Shown: positions 27,801 through 42,800 of the stretch, piece by piece
How positions within the stretch are numbered: position 1 is the first letter of the stretch
Layout of the letters: every line of letters begins with the position of its first letter
Assembly (NCBI GenBank): GCA_009792885.1
Contig: WMCF01000208.1
Span: 372,001-436,000 of the forward strand
Length of the DNA: 64,000 bases
Direction: 5' to 3'
Origin: Eremophila alpestris peregrina
Lineage: Eukaryota > Chordata > Aves > Passeriformes > Alaudidae
The notes under the pieces: model-generated
Database searches by the model: none
Told to the model about the DNA's origin: nothing
What the model saw: only the letters and a program-made list of their open reading frames with translations
Position numbers and translations under genes: made by a program

Positions 27801-30800
27801 CCCAGCCCTTCCAGCACTGGTTAGATTAATGGCTGGGGTGAAGTTTCCAGACCTACAAAAGATAAACACTGCTTCACAGGGTGCTCCAGCAAAAGAAATT
27901 GCAGGTTTCTAATCAGCTAATTTACCATTTCAGGATCTCATGGGAAGAAGGGGAACAACTGGAACATTTATCAGCTAGTTGTCAAGATAATGCCTTGTCT
28001 ACATACATGTGCAGTCTCTACAGTCAAGTTCTAGAACCTAAAAAGCACCTGGTAACAGGAATTCTTGGCTGGGGTAAGTATCTCAAACATCAATCTTTTA
28101 ATATTTCTCTCTTCTTGGCTTAAAGGAAAAAAACACCTCAAAGCACAAGGTGCAAATCTGGCCAGGGATCTGCAGGAGTAAGACAGAATGACCAAATGAA
28201 ACAGGAAACAACTTCAGAATGAACTGCAGTTGTTGTAGTCTTCTGAAGAAAGTAGTAATAAAAAAGCCCCTACATTTAAAATCTAAAGACACCTGGACAC
28301 ATCAAGGAATCTTACCATGTTTCAATATTTTATGACTAGAAAAGTTTGAAATAATTAAGACAGTTGCAACAGTTTCTCTACTATTCTATATCAAATCTCT
28401 TAGAAGGGGTGGCAGGGGAAAAAGGGTAAAAAGTTACTTTTCAGGCAGAGAAAAAGAAAAGTGATCCACAGATAATCCAGTCAGGGTCTTTAAACTGCTT
28501 TTGTATCAGGGAGAACAGGTTGCAGTGTGTCTAAGGAACAATTTTAACATCCTCTTTGGACAAAACTATCCTATTCTATCACCAGCAAAGCTGGTCAGTG
28601 GCAGATCTCCCAGAATCACAAAGATGCAGCCTTCCTTACCACAGAGTTCTGAGGATGCCTAAGTACAGATGAAGACCGGACAAACTCAGAAAAGGTCTGG
28701 TTCAGGAAATATGCTGATCTGCAAACCTCTGGCAGCTGAGCCTCTTTACTTTTGTGTTTTTCTCAGTCCTTACTCTCTAGCCAAGATGCCTTCTCTTAGC
28801 TGTTGCTAGGCTATGGACACTATGGAGTTGAGCAAGCCCATGCCCATGTTCAGCATAGCTGTTTTTACACAAACTCGGGGAGAGGCAGAAGAGCTGAGTG
28901 AGCACTCAAGGTAAGAGAGAAGAAATTAGCATCAGACCTATGAGAGTTATTAGAAGCACCTTCACTATGACAAGTCTGATACAAGGTTGACCATAGTCAC
29001 AAGTGTAAAACAAGTTGCAAAGGCAAAAATTAAGAAGAGGTGATACAACATCAAAAATTGCATGATGTTTATCCAGTTAATGCATTGAGTCCCCTAAAAT
29101 TCTGAAAAAGGACTCAAAGTTTTTATTCTTCACAAATAAAAATCAGAAAAGTTTCAGCAGCTCATGCAATAGCAATCTTTGCCTAATTTCTTCACTACAG
29201 GAAAGCTCTCTTCCTCTCACAAGAGGTAATAAAGCAAAAGCTGTTCATAGAGTCAAAACAGAACAAAGGCACTGACTCATCTCCTGTCTCTGAGGTAGCA
29301 GAGGTGGGAAGTTGCATACACTTTCCCAACAAAAACAAAGCAGCCTTGTACAGTGAGTGGCAGCAGCAGTGCAATGCTCCCCTTGCAGGGTGAGTGCATG
29401 CTGCCTGCTGGGAGCAGACACACACCACTAGAACCAGAGCCCTGGCAATGTGGGACATTTCACCAGCAAATAAAGCAAGTGTCCTGTACAAGAGCAAGAA
29501 TCAGTTGTTTTCCCAGCAGCATGGCTTATGGCCATTTAAAAGTATGTGAAATCACAGCCTGAGAAACCTCCCCCCACTCACCACCCCTGTATGCTGGTCC
29601 ATCAGTATTTCAGTTGTGCTCAACCATTAAAATAGTCTGAATTAAAAGATAACCTTGCAAAACCTCCAAACAATTGATCTCAGGCATTCAGGTTAAGGCT
29701 ACCTGTGGAGTCACAGTGCTCAGCTGCCAGCTGCAGCGATACCACATAATACTGGGCAGGACTACTGAAGCCACCTCTGCCCTGGCTGTGCTGCCACCCC
29801 ATCCATGTGTGGAAACAACACGGGCCCATCCAACAGTGCCAAGCAGAAGCACATGTGCAGCCCCAGCAGACACCAAGCACACCACAGGCTGGGAAGCACC
29901 AAACAGATCCTACCAAGCTACAGAAGAGAAGCAGCCAGTCAAGGGAAACTGTGGTGTGCAAAGTCAGTCATTCAGCAAGTACTATGTGGGTGGGTCTGAC
30001 CTGAAAGAGCACACTAGGGCACAGCTAATGCTGGTCACAGAATGCACGAGAAATGCCTGCAGAGAGAATAAAACTGCACATGTAAGCACACCATTTGACA
30101 TTCTGCTTCTGCACTCCTTGGCTTACTTTAAACAGAATGCCACTTCTGGAAAAAAAAATAACTGGCACACAAGCAGCAGACTAAGTGAATACGTTGTACA
30201 AAGTACTGAATGCAAAGTCAATAAATGTCAATGGACCCTTCCATTTAATAATGGAGTGGAGCAAATGTGTAATTTGCATTTCAGTAATTTCTCAAAAACC
30301 TCAGGATAAGGACATCAATCAACTGGACACTGCAATCATAACAGCTACGTCTCTAACCTGAAAAATAGACAAGTTTGAATTTAAGTAAAAATATAGGACA
30401 CAAGCAGGAGGGTAAGAAGCAGCACAAACTGTCATTTTAACTGTCATTACAAAGAAATCCAAAACCCTACAGAATACAAGAAGTAAATTCTTGAAATTAC
30501 AGCATAACTGGAGTTTAGGATGCACAATCACAGCCATAATACTGTTTAGGAAGAACAGAATAACTGTAGTTCAACTACTGCTGTTTAGATATGCGAATAT
30601 TACACTTTCACACCACTGACACACTTTCCAACAGTAGCAAAAGCAGATTACAAAGGGCAAAGAGGGTGGGTGGGGAAAGTGCTCCAATAGGAAGCGAAGG
30701 ACCCCTCATAACAGTCTTAACCAAAAGGGAGAACAGCTACAAAACAAAGTGTCTGTAAGCTTACAGCCCATTCCAGGGACTATTTAAATCTCTCCTCATC

Positions 30801-33800
30801 CGAAGCTCTTATTCATGAATGTTGACATTCCAGTCCTGCCAGCACAAAGCACAGGGCTTAACTGCACACCACAGGGAGCTCCCAGGAAAACAAGTCAATT
30901 AGAAAAGAGTCACGTGCAAGTACTTGGTTTCTTCAGAGACTACAATTTCTTTAAAACAGAAACAAACCAAACCAAAAATCAAAGCAACTTCCACGTAGTA
31001 ACCACATTCTCACCATCATAACATAAGCACTGTCAGTAAAAATTGGGGTGACTACCCAGAAAATGTTTCCTGAGTGTTATCTTGCAGTTTTAAATACTAG
31101 TAAGTGAATCCCGTTTAGAGTTCTGCCCATAACACTCCTTTTACCAGCATTTCTTTCCCTTGCCAATCCACCCCAGATTGCTTCTTGTGCTCTCAAATGC
31201 TGGAACAGTCAGGAAACTTCATTAACAAATCTAATCACACATGCAAATTCCTCTATAAAGCTGCTGTGTGCAAGTCCCTTCAAGACAGAAATCTCATTCC
31301 GGTAAAGCTGAAGCCTGACTCGGCAGCAGCTTTGCTGCATACAACTGTCTAAAACTCATGGAAAACACCAGAAAACCTTCTGAACCCAGGCAATTTTGCA
31401 GTGCAATAAAAATGTTTTCCAACTGTTAAGTGAGACAGCTCATTTAGTGAAAAAGCTCCCACGAAATTTCAAGTCCTTTTCACTGCAACTTGAAAAAACA
31501 AAATTGCATTTAAAGCCTGCTACTTACAAGCAACATTTTTGTCAATGTCAACAGTCCTATACTGATTTTTCATAAGTAACTATGGGAAAAAAAGTCCTTG
31601 TCTAACAACAGCACATGTGTATAATTATGAAAATGGTAGCATTTTGTCCTGGCAGAAACCTTCATTTCTTTGCTGAGATATAGAAAATTTGGGAAGACTC
31701 ATCATGCCTAGAACCCAACACTAATTGCACATGGGAAGAAGAGCGGAAGAGTGGAAGAAACAAGCAGCAACCAGGATCAATGAAAGAAGGAAAGCTCAAG
31801 AAATTTACTGCAGAAATGTGTCCTTTACAGCTTAGTCAGAGCAGCCTAACAAGCACACCATATAACAATTCCAACACATTAAAAGATCCAATTAGGACCA
31901 AACAAAAAAGAAAGTGAAAACTATTAATTTTGCAACAAAGTTCTTGCTAGTATTTCTTAACAAATCTTAAAAATGGACTATGGGAAACCAGGAATACACG
32001 CAGCAGCTTTCAAACAGTCTTAATAATGCATATATTTTAAGTTCTGTCCACTAAAATGTAAGGAATCAAACTTTACTGCCAAATGAAACAGTAATTCAGT
32101 AATAGAATAACTGGATTAGAAGCCATATTGTGCCACATTTAGTATTACAACCTCATTGAAACTAGTGGGGGCAATCAAAAAATAACCCACTGCTCACTGC
32201 ATAAGGATGGCATTGTTAAAGGTGCAGCAAGAAAACAAAGAGAAATTTGACAAAAGAAAGCAAAATAAAGGGTTTGCCAAATTAGATATCTGTCCAAGTA
32301 TCTTGATATTGAAACTATAGAGCACACCAGTGGATGTATGATCTCAAATCACCAAATTTTAAGATGCAATAATTTAACTTGCAGAATTAAGTCTTGATGC
32401 ATCTAAAATAACCAGCCAATACATGTATTCCTAGCCAAAGAGAAACATAAGTTATAGAAACACACAGATTAAAATAAAACAAAAAGCAACAATTCTCAAA
32501 TGAGTACACACATCTATATATATGTATGCATACTTTTTAAAAATGAAACCCTGAGCATTTGTGCAAATAAAATGGCAAATGAAGGGGAAATAACAGGACA
32601 ATCTAGTGATAGTCTCATAAAGCTTTAACTTAGTATCTTAGCGGGGAAGCAACCACGAGAAGATAGACAACAATCTACAAATATCTGAGAGATGTAAACT
32701 AAAAAGAAAGCAGGATTAAGGAATGAGAACAGAACTAAGAGAGCACATTAGATCAAACAAAATTCTGGTCAAGCATCTAATTATGTATGAAGTACTTTCA
32801 GAAAATCTTAGTGAAAATATCACCCATTAAGGACATGTAGAATTAAATTAAAAAGGGCTCTAAGAGAGCACCTAAGCATCTGTAAAGACAGAGATTACAA
32901 GATTACTTACTGAGTATTTCCAAGTTACTACCTTCCTACTATTCTAAACAGTAGGAATCCATCATATTTACATATAAAGCCCCCCAAAAAAGAGTTCATA
33001 GAAGTACACACATTGAAAGGGAATTGCTAAGATAAATTCTGGGTTTAACAATTTGATTTGACTTTCAGCCGTTTGGCTTCAGGACATTTTCTCCATTCAT
33101 TTCCAAATGTTTGAGGTGATCCTGGATGAGACATCAACTACAATGATGCACTAAAAATGGAAAGACTCAAATGTCTCCCAGATTCAATTACATCTTTCTA
33201 ATCACTGTTCACGCTCAGGATGTTAACAAATGAAGATGGCTTTCCCCAACACTGAACACAACCTACTACAACCCTGATGTTTTAAATACATTTGTAGATT
33301 TTTTCTATCCTCTTTGTATAAATTGGTTTTATGCTTTTAATAAAGTTATTTCTAACAATTCTGAACCAAAGAGTTTCATATTCCAACCCCAAAACTACAT
33401 TTTGCTTTCCCACCCACCTGGCAAAGGCAGATAAGAGATACCAGCTGTGTGCTAAGATGTGCAGAATCATCACTGAACACAATATTCATTCTCCAGCACC
33501 ACCTTGTTGGAAATGTTTCAAAGCTTTAAGCAAAAAGACACTGGGCATGAGAACACATGGTTCTAGCCAAGCTCCACTTAATATCTCTGAGCAGCTTTGA
33601 CCTGGATCACCTGGATCCATTGCAGCACACCCCAGTGGCAGCTCACCTCGACCTCTAGAGGAACTTCGACCTCGAGGAGCCCCTACCACCGTTCCTCCTC
33701 CACGTCCCGTCAACCGCAGGACAGCAGCACTGTTTACAGACATGGAGAAATTCCTCTGCCAAGAAGAAAGAGTCACGTCAGATTAGACTGCAAAAACCTT

Positions 33801-36800
33801 CACAAAGGAATCACAAACAAATACACCAAAAAATCAATAAAAATCAAACAAAACAAAAAGAAAAAATCGAAACATTATCTTAAATTTAGCTTTGTTTTCA
33901 TTACAAATTCTCTACAATTAACACTACAAAGGAAAAGGATTCCATGCACACATGAGTAGCTGAAGCATGGATCTTGGTCAATATTACCAAGTTCCTTAGC
34001 TGAGATTTCTATGCTCTGAAGTAAGATTTGAACACCTACTCCTTTATCAGCTGATGCCAGCACAGAAGCCATCAGAACATCAGCAGTGTTAAACACACAT
34101 TCTGCTGCAAAAAAAGAGACTGGCACCTGCCTATACTTGACACCAATAATTATTACCAATTCTAAACTTACTTCTTAAGCAAAGCAGAAACATGTAATGA
34201 CCAAGAGAACTTGAATAAAATTATATTTACCAATCTCCTTTGCAGAAATAAGTCTTTTTATTCTCTAAATATCAAAAGAGTAACATATTTTAGGAAAAAC
34301 TAAGTGTACTTAAGGCTTCTGAAATTTAGGCGACACTCATTTTCATAAGAAAATAAATACCAGTAAAATTCAACTTTAGCTTAATATGCTAATTAGTATG
34401 CTAAAGAAAAAGCTATTTCAATAAAGAATGGATAAATATAAGCAACTCTGACCCTATTCTCTGAGCACAAATACTCAGAAAACTGGGCCAAAGAATTCAG
34501 AAGCATGTTCAGAAACATTAACAAGTAAACCTGATCTGACACACACTTCCTGAATGCAAGTTTTTAACAATTAGAATTAACTCCAAACAGCACTTATATC
34601 AGGCTTCTTGAAAGGAATTTAAAGCTGGCAAGGTGCTTACATCAACTCATGTGATTTACTACGACTTTGAAGGTCTTCAGAGAACAACGAGACAAGTGAT
34701 TATATTATATTTAAAATCTAAATCACTAACATCAAAGCCAACAGGAGTTTTAATACATTACAGAAACATTTTAGAAACTGCTTGATATGTGCTCCCTACA
34801 AAAGTAGATCTTTCTTCAAGAGAGAATTGGTAACTAATTAGACTTGAGGGGAAAGAAAAATGCAGTCATGCATGGCAAAAAAGCAAGGTCAGCCTCCAGT
34901 AAATGTTTTCTGAGCTAGCTCTAGACGTTTAAAGCAACCATTTCAACTGCAAGTCAAAAGGAAGCACTTCTATCTGCCTCTGAGCAAACCACCACCTTTC
35001 CAGGTGGTGATGTTTCTGCCTTTTTGTAAAGTGCTGACATATTTCACTACAAAAACATATTCCAAGCTATTTATCAGAATCGTTGTCTTACACAGGAGAT
35101 TCCTCTTTTTTTTTATGCCTTATTATTCCTGTAAGAACAAAATAATAATCTTATTTTCTTTTCCAATTAATTTTTAATTTGACTTGTCTGCCTGAACTCT
35201 GAGCAACTTCTCCCACCCCTCTACAGAGTTTGTTGCAGTGAAGGCGTAGTGGTAACAACCCACATGGTAAGATCACAGTAAGCAATAGAAGAGCAAAGTC
35301 AAAAAAGCAAAAATTGCCCTACCATTGATCAGTGTATTCCTTCAATGACCAATGCTGACAATGCAAAGAACAAAGCTGCCACAAAACAGCTTTAGCAGCA
35401 AACGAAGATGTCTTAGGAAACAGACGTCAGGAAAATAACCAAGAAGAACACAAAAGGACCTCCATTATATTCAGCAAGAGTTTGAGCCTCCCTTACTATG
35501 CAAGCAGGTAAGAGTAAGACAACCAAATTCTGCCCTAATGAAAATAGGAGAAAGGGGAGCAGTGGGAAAGGCAAAGGAACATTTGGTGCACATTCCCAGT
35601 GCTCCGTGGTGGAAAGCCCTGTTAAAGCCATCTGCAGAAACCTTCTTTGCTTCAACAGACACTACTCTGGAAACATGTAATATATTTATAATCATAGATA
35701 AGTCTAAGATATTTCATTACACTGGGTGAATCAGTTGAACTCTAGGTTATCTCAACAACTTTCTCTTCAGAAAAGTAACATTTCACATTAAAAGAACCAG
35801 CAATTCCATCCAAAGCACGTCCATGTCCTGTTACAGGGAACACTGTAGTCTTAAGTATCTAATTATAGCTGACATGATCTGTCATCCATCCCTAGATAAT
35901 ACATCTTTAAATCAGCTTGAGTCAAGTTCTTTTCATAGTACACATACAACTGCAGTGCCATCAGGTGCATAACACAGCAGGAATTGTTCTGAATCTAAGG
36001 CCAAAGTAATCCTGACAGGCTCAGCTGCAACTGAACACTATGCCAAAGTACCAGTGCTCTGATCAGCCTCTCCCCTAAGGACTCCCAAAGCCCTGCCCCT
36101 CAAGTTCTGAGACAACAATTTTATCCTAAGTATTCATGGAGGGGGTAAAAAGGTCTTTTAAACTCTCTTTTGTCAATCTTAATTGTAAGAATTTTCCTGC
36201 ACTACAGCTAGTAGCAAATCCATTAATATTCACCTCAAGATCACTTCTGAACATGATTCTTAATGATAAACAATGTTATGTCATGGGGAACAAATATAAG
36301 AATTTCTAACTTTAAAAATGCCATTCCCTTGGTACCTCAAATCAGTCATGAAGATGGGAAAAAAAGGACATGAAAAAACAGATTGTTCACATCCTCTGGG
36401 TTCCCAGAAAGCATTAAAGGAAAATCTTTCTTAAACAAGGGATATGGACCTCTTGTTTCAGTTTATAATTTTTTGTGGAGATTTTAGAGAATGTTAAGCT
36501 GCTTAAAGGCTCCTGGATGACTGCAGGTGCAAAAGAGCAGGAAAAAGCCATTACATAGTGTACACCAACTCCTCTGGAGTTTTCAAGACTGGTGAAACAC
36601 TGGACACTGCAGCAGAGAACCACATCTATCCCTGAAGCTCAGCAGCATTCACATCTCACCTGTACTCAGCCCACTCTCAATACCACAGCCTTCAACTCGA
36701 GTTACTCCTTGCAGAGAGTATCTTGACAATCCCCAAAAATCAGCATCTGCTTAAACTGTAAAGGCCTGTAGACCTTCCTGAAGGACTCCACTATGCATCA

Positions 36801-39800
36801 GCAAAAGAGTATGTCCAAGGACATTTACACAAAGGTTCAACGTTTTGGTATGCTACTGTATGCCTGGCTGACCATTTCTGGGGCTTGCTCCTGAATCCCT
36901 TCTCTTGCTACTCAAAAACAAGAGCTAAGACAAGACTTCCCATAAAAGCAGTCTCAATTTCAGGTGCCTTTTATGACTGACTAGGACATGAAGTGCTCAG
37001 TGTACCCACATGAACTCAAATATAACTGCTGATTGAAAACTAAACCATTAGTATCTTGTGTGAAATGTCAGCATCCTACAGAGCCACAAGAAATATGGAC
37101 CAACTCTGAAGAGGAAGAAGTCTGGAAGAGATGAAGAGGATATGCCAAAACACCTACACAGAAAATGAAAAACTCAAGAACACAGCAGCCTAGGCAGGCA
37201 AAGGAAGGAGAATGCTCTGGTGTCTTAAGAAACTAATAGTAACACTACCCACCCCTGCAAAAATCAAATTACTCAAGCCAATAAAATACTCAGCTTCCTA
37301 TTACAAAAGAAACACAAAAACCCAAACCACAATATTTTGAAGAAAGGGTTAAGAAACATGACAAATCAGAGAGCAACTGAAAAATCAAAAGTTCTGACAG
37401 CCAGAAAGAGGAAACCAGTTCAGAGACAAAAGTCAGAGGCACTTATCCAGAGAAGATGGGTGGTTTTCTCCATTAGGAATCAAATTTAAAGCAAGAGCTT
37501 CCAAAGATCAGTCATCCTTGAAATGGAATCCTTATGGACTACCTGTTCTCACTCTCATCCATCCCTATTTGGTTCTATACCCATAAACACCAAAGGAGGA
37601 GATAAACAAGCAGCTGCTTATATACAGAGCAGTTAACAGTACTGCATCTACTTAATGAATGTTATCAGTCTCAAAACTCCAACTCTTTTCTAAAGAACAA
37701 AAAACAGTGGCTACAGAACTTAGGCACTTTTGTGACTCTCTGGTTACCAAAGAGAAGGTGGTAAAAACTGCAGAAAATGCCACTGATCCGAAAATCATGC
37801 ATACCTAAAAGATAGGTAACACTTCCCAGATGGTGATCCTGGATTTAACAACCTGTCTACCTTCAGCAGAACACTAGATAGAAAAAAAGTCTTTTTTCAA
37901 AATTAAGACAATAACTGAGCATGGACAGATTTTAAACTTTATGCTGACACAGTATGTTTTCATGGTTTCTTTCTCTGAGTCCTAGGTTACAATGAAAAGG
38001 TGTAACCAAATGTATTCTGCTACCATCTTCATAAGCTGTTAAAATAGGTGAGGCAGAGTTCCTCATCTCCTCCGTGACTCACCCACTCCCTCTGGGGGAG
38101 TATCTCTGCCACCGATGTCTCCCACCATGCACAGAATTACATCATCCCACTGTGAGGTGCCCCGCCCAGAGGGAGGAACCAAACATCCCTACCTTTATAT
38201 AATCTGAGGCTTGGAACACCAGGAGAGCTCTACCACTGGATTCCCAGAGGACAGAAGCTCAATAACCACCACTGGACCCCCAGAGAAGGACCAGATCTTT
38301 CTACAGGATCACTGCTTTGACAAAGCCACATCCATCACTCCAACACGACTGTAGCCACCATTTAATCAGGCTGTTACCACCATCCTAACCAACAGGGCAT
38401 CAGGTTGTATTCTGTCAGTTTATTGCATTTATTTTAATGATACTATTATATTGTAATTCAGATTTGGCATCTCCTGCTGGCTTGCTTTCAAACTACTACA
38501 CTCTGAGATTTACTCATCTCAAATCTTGTTGCTTTTCTTAATGGAAGCACATTCTTTATTATGCCTTTACACCAATAACAATCAAAAGATGTGAAAAGAA
38601 AAAATATACAAACCTGTTCTTCTTCTGTAAAAGGTACAAGTGCCAGTGGTGGCAGGGGCTCCTCTTGTAAAATAGGCAAAAATTCCTTATCCAGAAGGTC
38701 TGAAGGTATCTGTATGAAAGAAAAACAGCATTCTGCTACATCCAAGCATTTCCAGTTCAGGGATTATGCCACACACTGATTCACAAAACATTTTTATTCT
38801 GCCAACTCTGACTCCATCTACCCAGTACTTCCAGTAACTCTTATTGTGGGTGGGTATAACTCTGCTGCAAATTTACAACCCTCAGAAAAAAAATTCTTAT
38901 AAACAAGGCATCCAAAGCGTCACACACCCACAAGGCCACAGACATCAGAACTCAAACTTACACACCACTGCAGCTGAAATCCAAATCATATGACATTTCA
39001 TCTGGTAAATTAAAAACTCTTGCTTTTAACTTCAACACATTTTTATAGACAAAATTTTAATTAACAGAACTACCACCTACAGCACAGAGGTTGTATTTGA
39101 TTTAAAGTAAGCAACTCCAATTTACAACCAACCAGCTGAGTAAAAAACAAAACCAAACCAACCAAAAAAACACACACAAAAAAGTCAAGTACAATGAAAC
39201 TGTATGCACAGATTAACTAGAGAACACTAATGATTTGAATAAAAATAAATTTTAACACTAATTTTGAATCAGAAGCTCCATCAATAGATGTGACCTTGAG
39301 AATGTCCAATTACATAGAGCCAAGTGAGCTCCAATAATGCCAATGGACAACCGCCTCAAAATTATTTCGTTCATAACACTAAAGACATCTTTTCATTTAT
39401 ATATATATGCTAGAAGAAGTCTTCCTGCTTTCAGTCAGACTCTCTTTTAATTAGAGATGCAGCAGCTTAAAAACACTGCTGACATCTACTAGCTGACTAG
39501 ACTGACTGTCAAGAGTCCTCTCAGTCTTCATAACTAAAATCACTCAACACCCTGGAAACGTGGATATCAAAAGAAAGACATACTCCAATCAATGCCCTTC
39601 TGGCAAACACATAGGAAGAAAATATTCTTTTAAACCACTCATAACAACCAGAAAACCTCCTGTAACACAGGATATTTGAATCAACCCCAAGAGCAGAGGT
39701 CTCAGCATCATCTGACATAACAAACACAAACTGCAAAAACAATGACTTTTGACTGGCTGACCTATTGGAGCGTAACATCAAGATTTAAATTGCAGTTTCC

Positions 39801-42800
39801 TGTAGAACAGAACAATTTTACCTGTTAAAGCATGGCTTTAAGCTATACCACAGTTAAAAGACTTATAAAAATCTTTGATATTCAATGCCCTTAAATCCAT
39901 GTTTAAGCAATGCAGGGCTCCCAGCATTGTACCAGAATGGCAGCACAGCCAAGACAGGATAAGAACACGAAGCTGTGTGTGTGCACATCTCCATTCCAAG
40001 CTCAAGGCACAATCTCAACATCATTTCTTGCAGTCCTTCCCTCCCTCAAGGGTAAGCTCTCTGGGGAATTCAGACTTCCAAGTCTACTGCAACAATAAGC
40101 CAATCACTGTCACCATCTAAAGTAAAATCCAGTGTTTACAACTGCAAAATGTATTAATCATTTGCCTGATATACCTCTGAAACTTTATATAATCTTTTAC
40201 ATCACTAAGAACCTTTGTCTGAAGTGAAACCAGAAGGAAGTTCTTGATTTTCTATACTGCTCTTATGCATTACATGTCATTGTTTCTGTGTCCTGATTCC
40301 CAGAGAAGTGAGCTACCTGAGGACTGCTCTCATTAGGCTAGTTACCTGCTAAAGTGAAGTGACTTCAAATGGGATAGAGACCTCTTGCTTTTTTCAGATC
40401 ATCTGCTCATATCATTTATTGCCTGACTTTGCAGCTGAATCAAAGAACTACTATGCACTAGATTAAATAAAATCCTACTGAGACAAGCAAATCTGCACAG
40501 CTGCAAGGAGACTTTAACCCTCAGTCATCTGTGGCAATAGGACTGAATATGGCAATCAGGTTTTTTGTTCTCTGGGGTACAGGAAGTTACCCCTAAAATG
40601 GAAAAAAACCCCCCCCCAAAAAAAAACCACAAACAAACAAAAATATGAACAAAGAAAATCCCCTAAAACATACTGAATCTGGTAAAAGTGCAATCAAACA
40701 AGTGCACACATGAAAACACCCTGCAATCAGCCCTCTTCAGTCTGGGATTGCAAGGGATACGGATATCTTGGTCCATAATCACAAAATACAAACAACTATT
40801 TCTAATCACAAGACTGTCATTAGGAATACACACATCAGGCCACCTTCCTGTTCGTGCTCACCTTATTATCCTTTAGAAAAAGTGCCAACATTTCTTCCCT
40901 CCCATAGCGATAGTCTGCTAGTTTGTACTTCGGCAGAGCCGGAGACAGAGGAGGGGATGTCACGCTCCCGCCACTGGACAAAGCTCGCAGCCTGAAAGGA
41001 AGCAGAACAGCAATGAAGGCTGAATTGAGAATATCTTCACCTGTGCTACCTTTGCACATTTACAGATTTGACACAAAATATAACACTGAAAGTAAAGACA
41101 TTAACAGTTTAATTTCAAAACACAATCTCAGTGCTTCAATAGGAAGAGTGGAAAAACCTCCCTTGTTTCACCCACAGCCAAGAGAGCAAGAAAGAAAAAA
41201 ATTCTCACAAGCACATTGAGGAATTCAGCCTCCCCAGGAAAAGTCTTATGTTGACTATACAGCAAGCTAGCTATACCCCCATAAAGCCTTGCCTAAGCTA
41301 TTTATACAGGCTGCACACAAATCAGTGGGACACCTTAAAGACAACAGCTTCATTTTGCTAAGAAAAATTCTTACCATGCTAGAAGAGTGCAGCAAATATT
41401 AAGCTAAAGGGAAGAGCTTATGCAGATGTTTCACGAAGTTTAATGTAACATCACAGTGAATTTTATAATGAAGTTTCTTCAGGTGTCTCTGGAATCCTTC
41501 CTTACCACAAATCCCTTTTCCACAAGTCAAAATTAATGGCTTTTTTGTTTAGAGTACATGTACCATCTAACTTAGGCTATCAAGAAAAAATAAAATTAAA
41601 AACAAAGATATGTACAAAACATAGTGAGACTCCAGAGATATCAGAAGCAGCAATCTAATCCATCTAATTTATGGTAACAGATAAATATGCTATTACATTT
41701 GTTCCCATTCCACACAGGTAAGTTACTCAAATTCTTGCAGCTAGCATCCTACTGTTGTACATTATTTCCACTCTGCAGCTGAATTGGTCTCACTCTACAC
41801 AGCCACCTCCTCAGCTACCCAAATATTTGGTATTTTTAAGTTTGAGGAATGTTTTACAAAAGTATACATGTGTCAAGAAACAAAACCCTGCCCATTTTCT
41901 TACATTCTCTTTGATGGGCAACTTAGACAAGTAAAACAGTAAATGCTCTTCTCAGCAATCAAAAAGCCTTGGAAGATAAGTAGCTCTAAATTAAAACAGT
42001 GATTCAGAAGGTACCATTCACATAATTATTGAAGCATGCTTTGGCTTGTTTTATTGTTATTTGAACAGAAAAAAAAAAAAATTATTTGCAAGTTCAAAAG
42101 TTGATCTTATTTTTTAGTTTGGTGCCACCCTGTGGCAGTTCCTCTATGCACCACTTCCAAACAAATTCTGCCTGTGGAAGAATTATTGAAAGGATTTGAT
42201 GGCTCAGTGCAATGTTACACACCAATCAGATCAAACGAGACCCCGAGTTTCACTCTTAAGTGATACAGCATCTTATGTGACAGACATGACTATACCACAA
42301 CCCAAAATAAAAATTATAAATCTTAGGTTCCATTATTCCTGTAAAAGTATGCTAATTCACTGAAGTATAATATATGCTTCCATACATAATCTCATCTGGT
42401 TTTTAAACTCACTGGAGACTCATTAAGACAATCCCCTCACTATGACACAGCAATTAAGTTACTGCTGAAATAGGTGCTTTTTTTAGAATTGTCTTCCCCC
42501 TTCTCTTTTTTTAATATAACTTTGGCTTCCATCCATCAAGAATCCAATCATATCTGTCTCTTACACTGAAGAGCACTCCAGCAGAAGAGATCTGCCTGGT
42601 GGGTATATTTATAGATATTGATAAATTCATTCTTTAATCTTCTTTCATTCTAGCAAAATAGACTGAGCTCTCTTTGTTTCACAGGCTGCAAATCATGCCT
42701 TATTTCTTCACTGAATCCTCTCCAATTTCTGTACATTGTGCATAGAAATGTGTCAGCAAAAGTGAATGCATTATTCAAGTAACAGTTCTAATCACATGCT

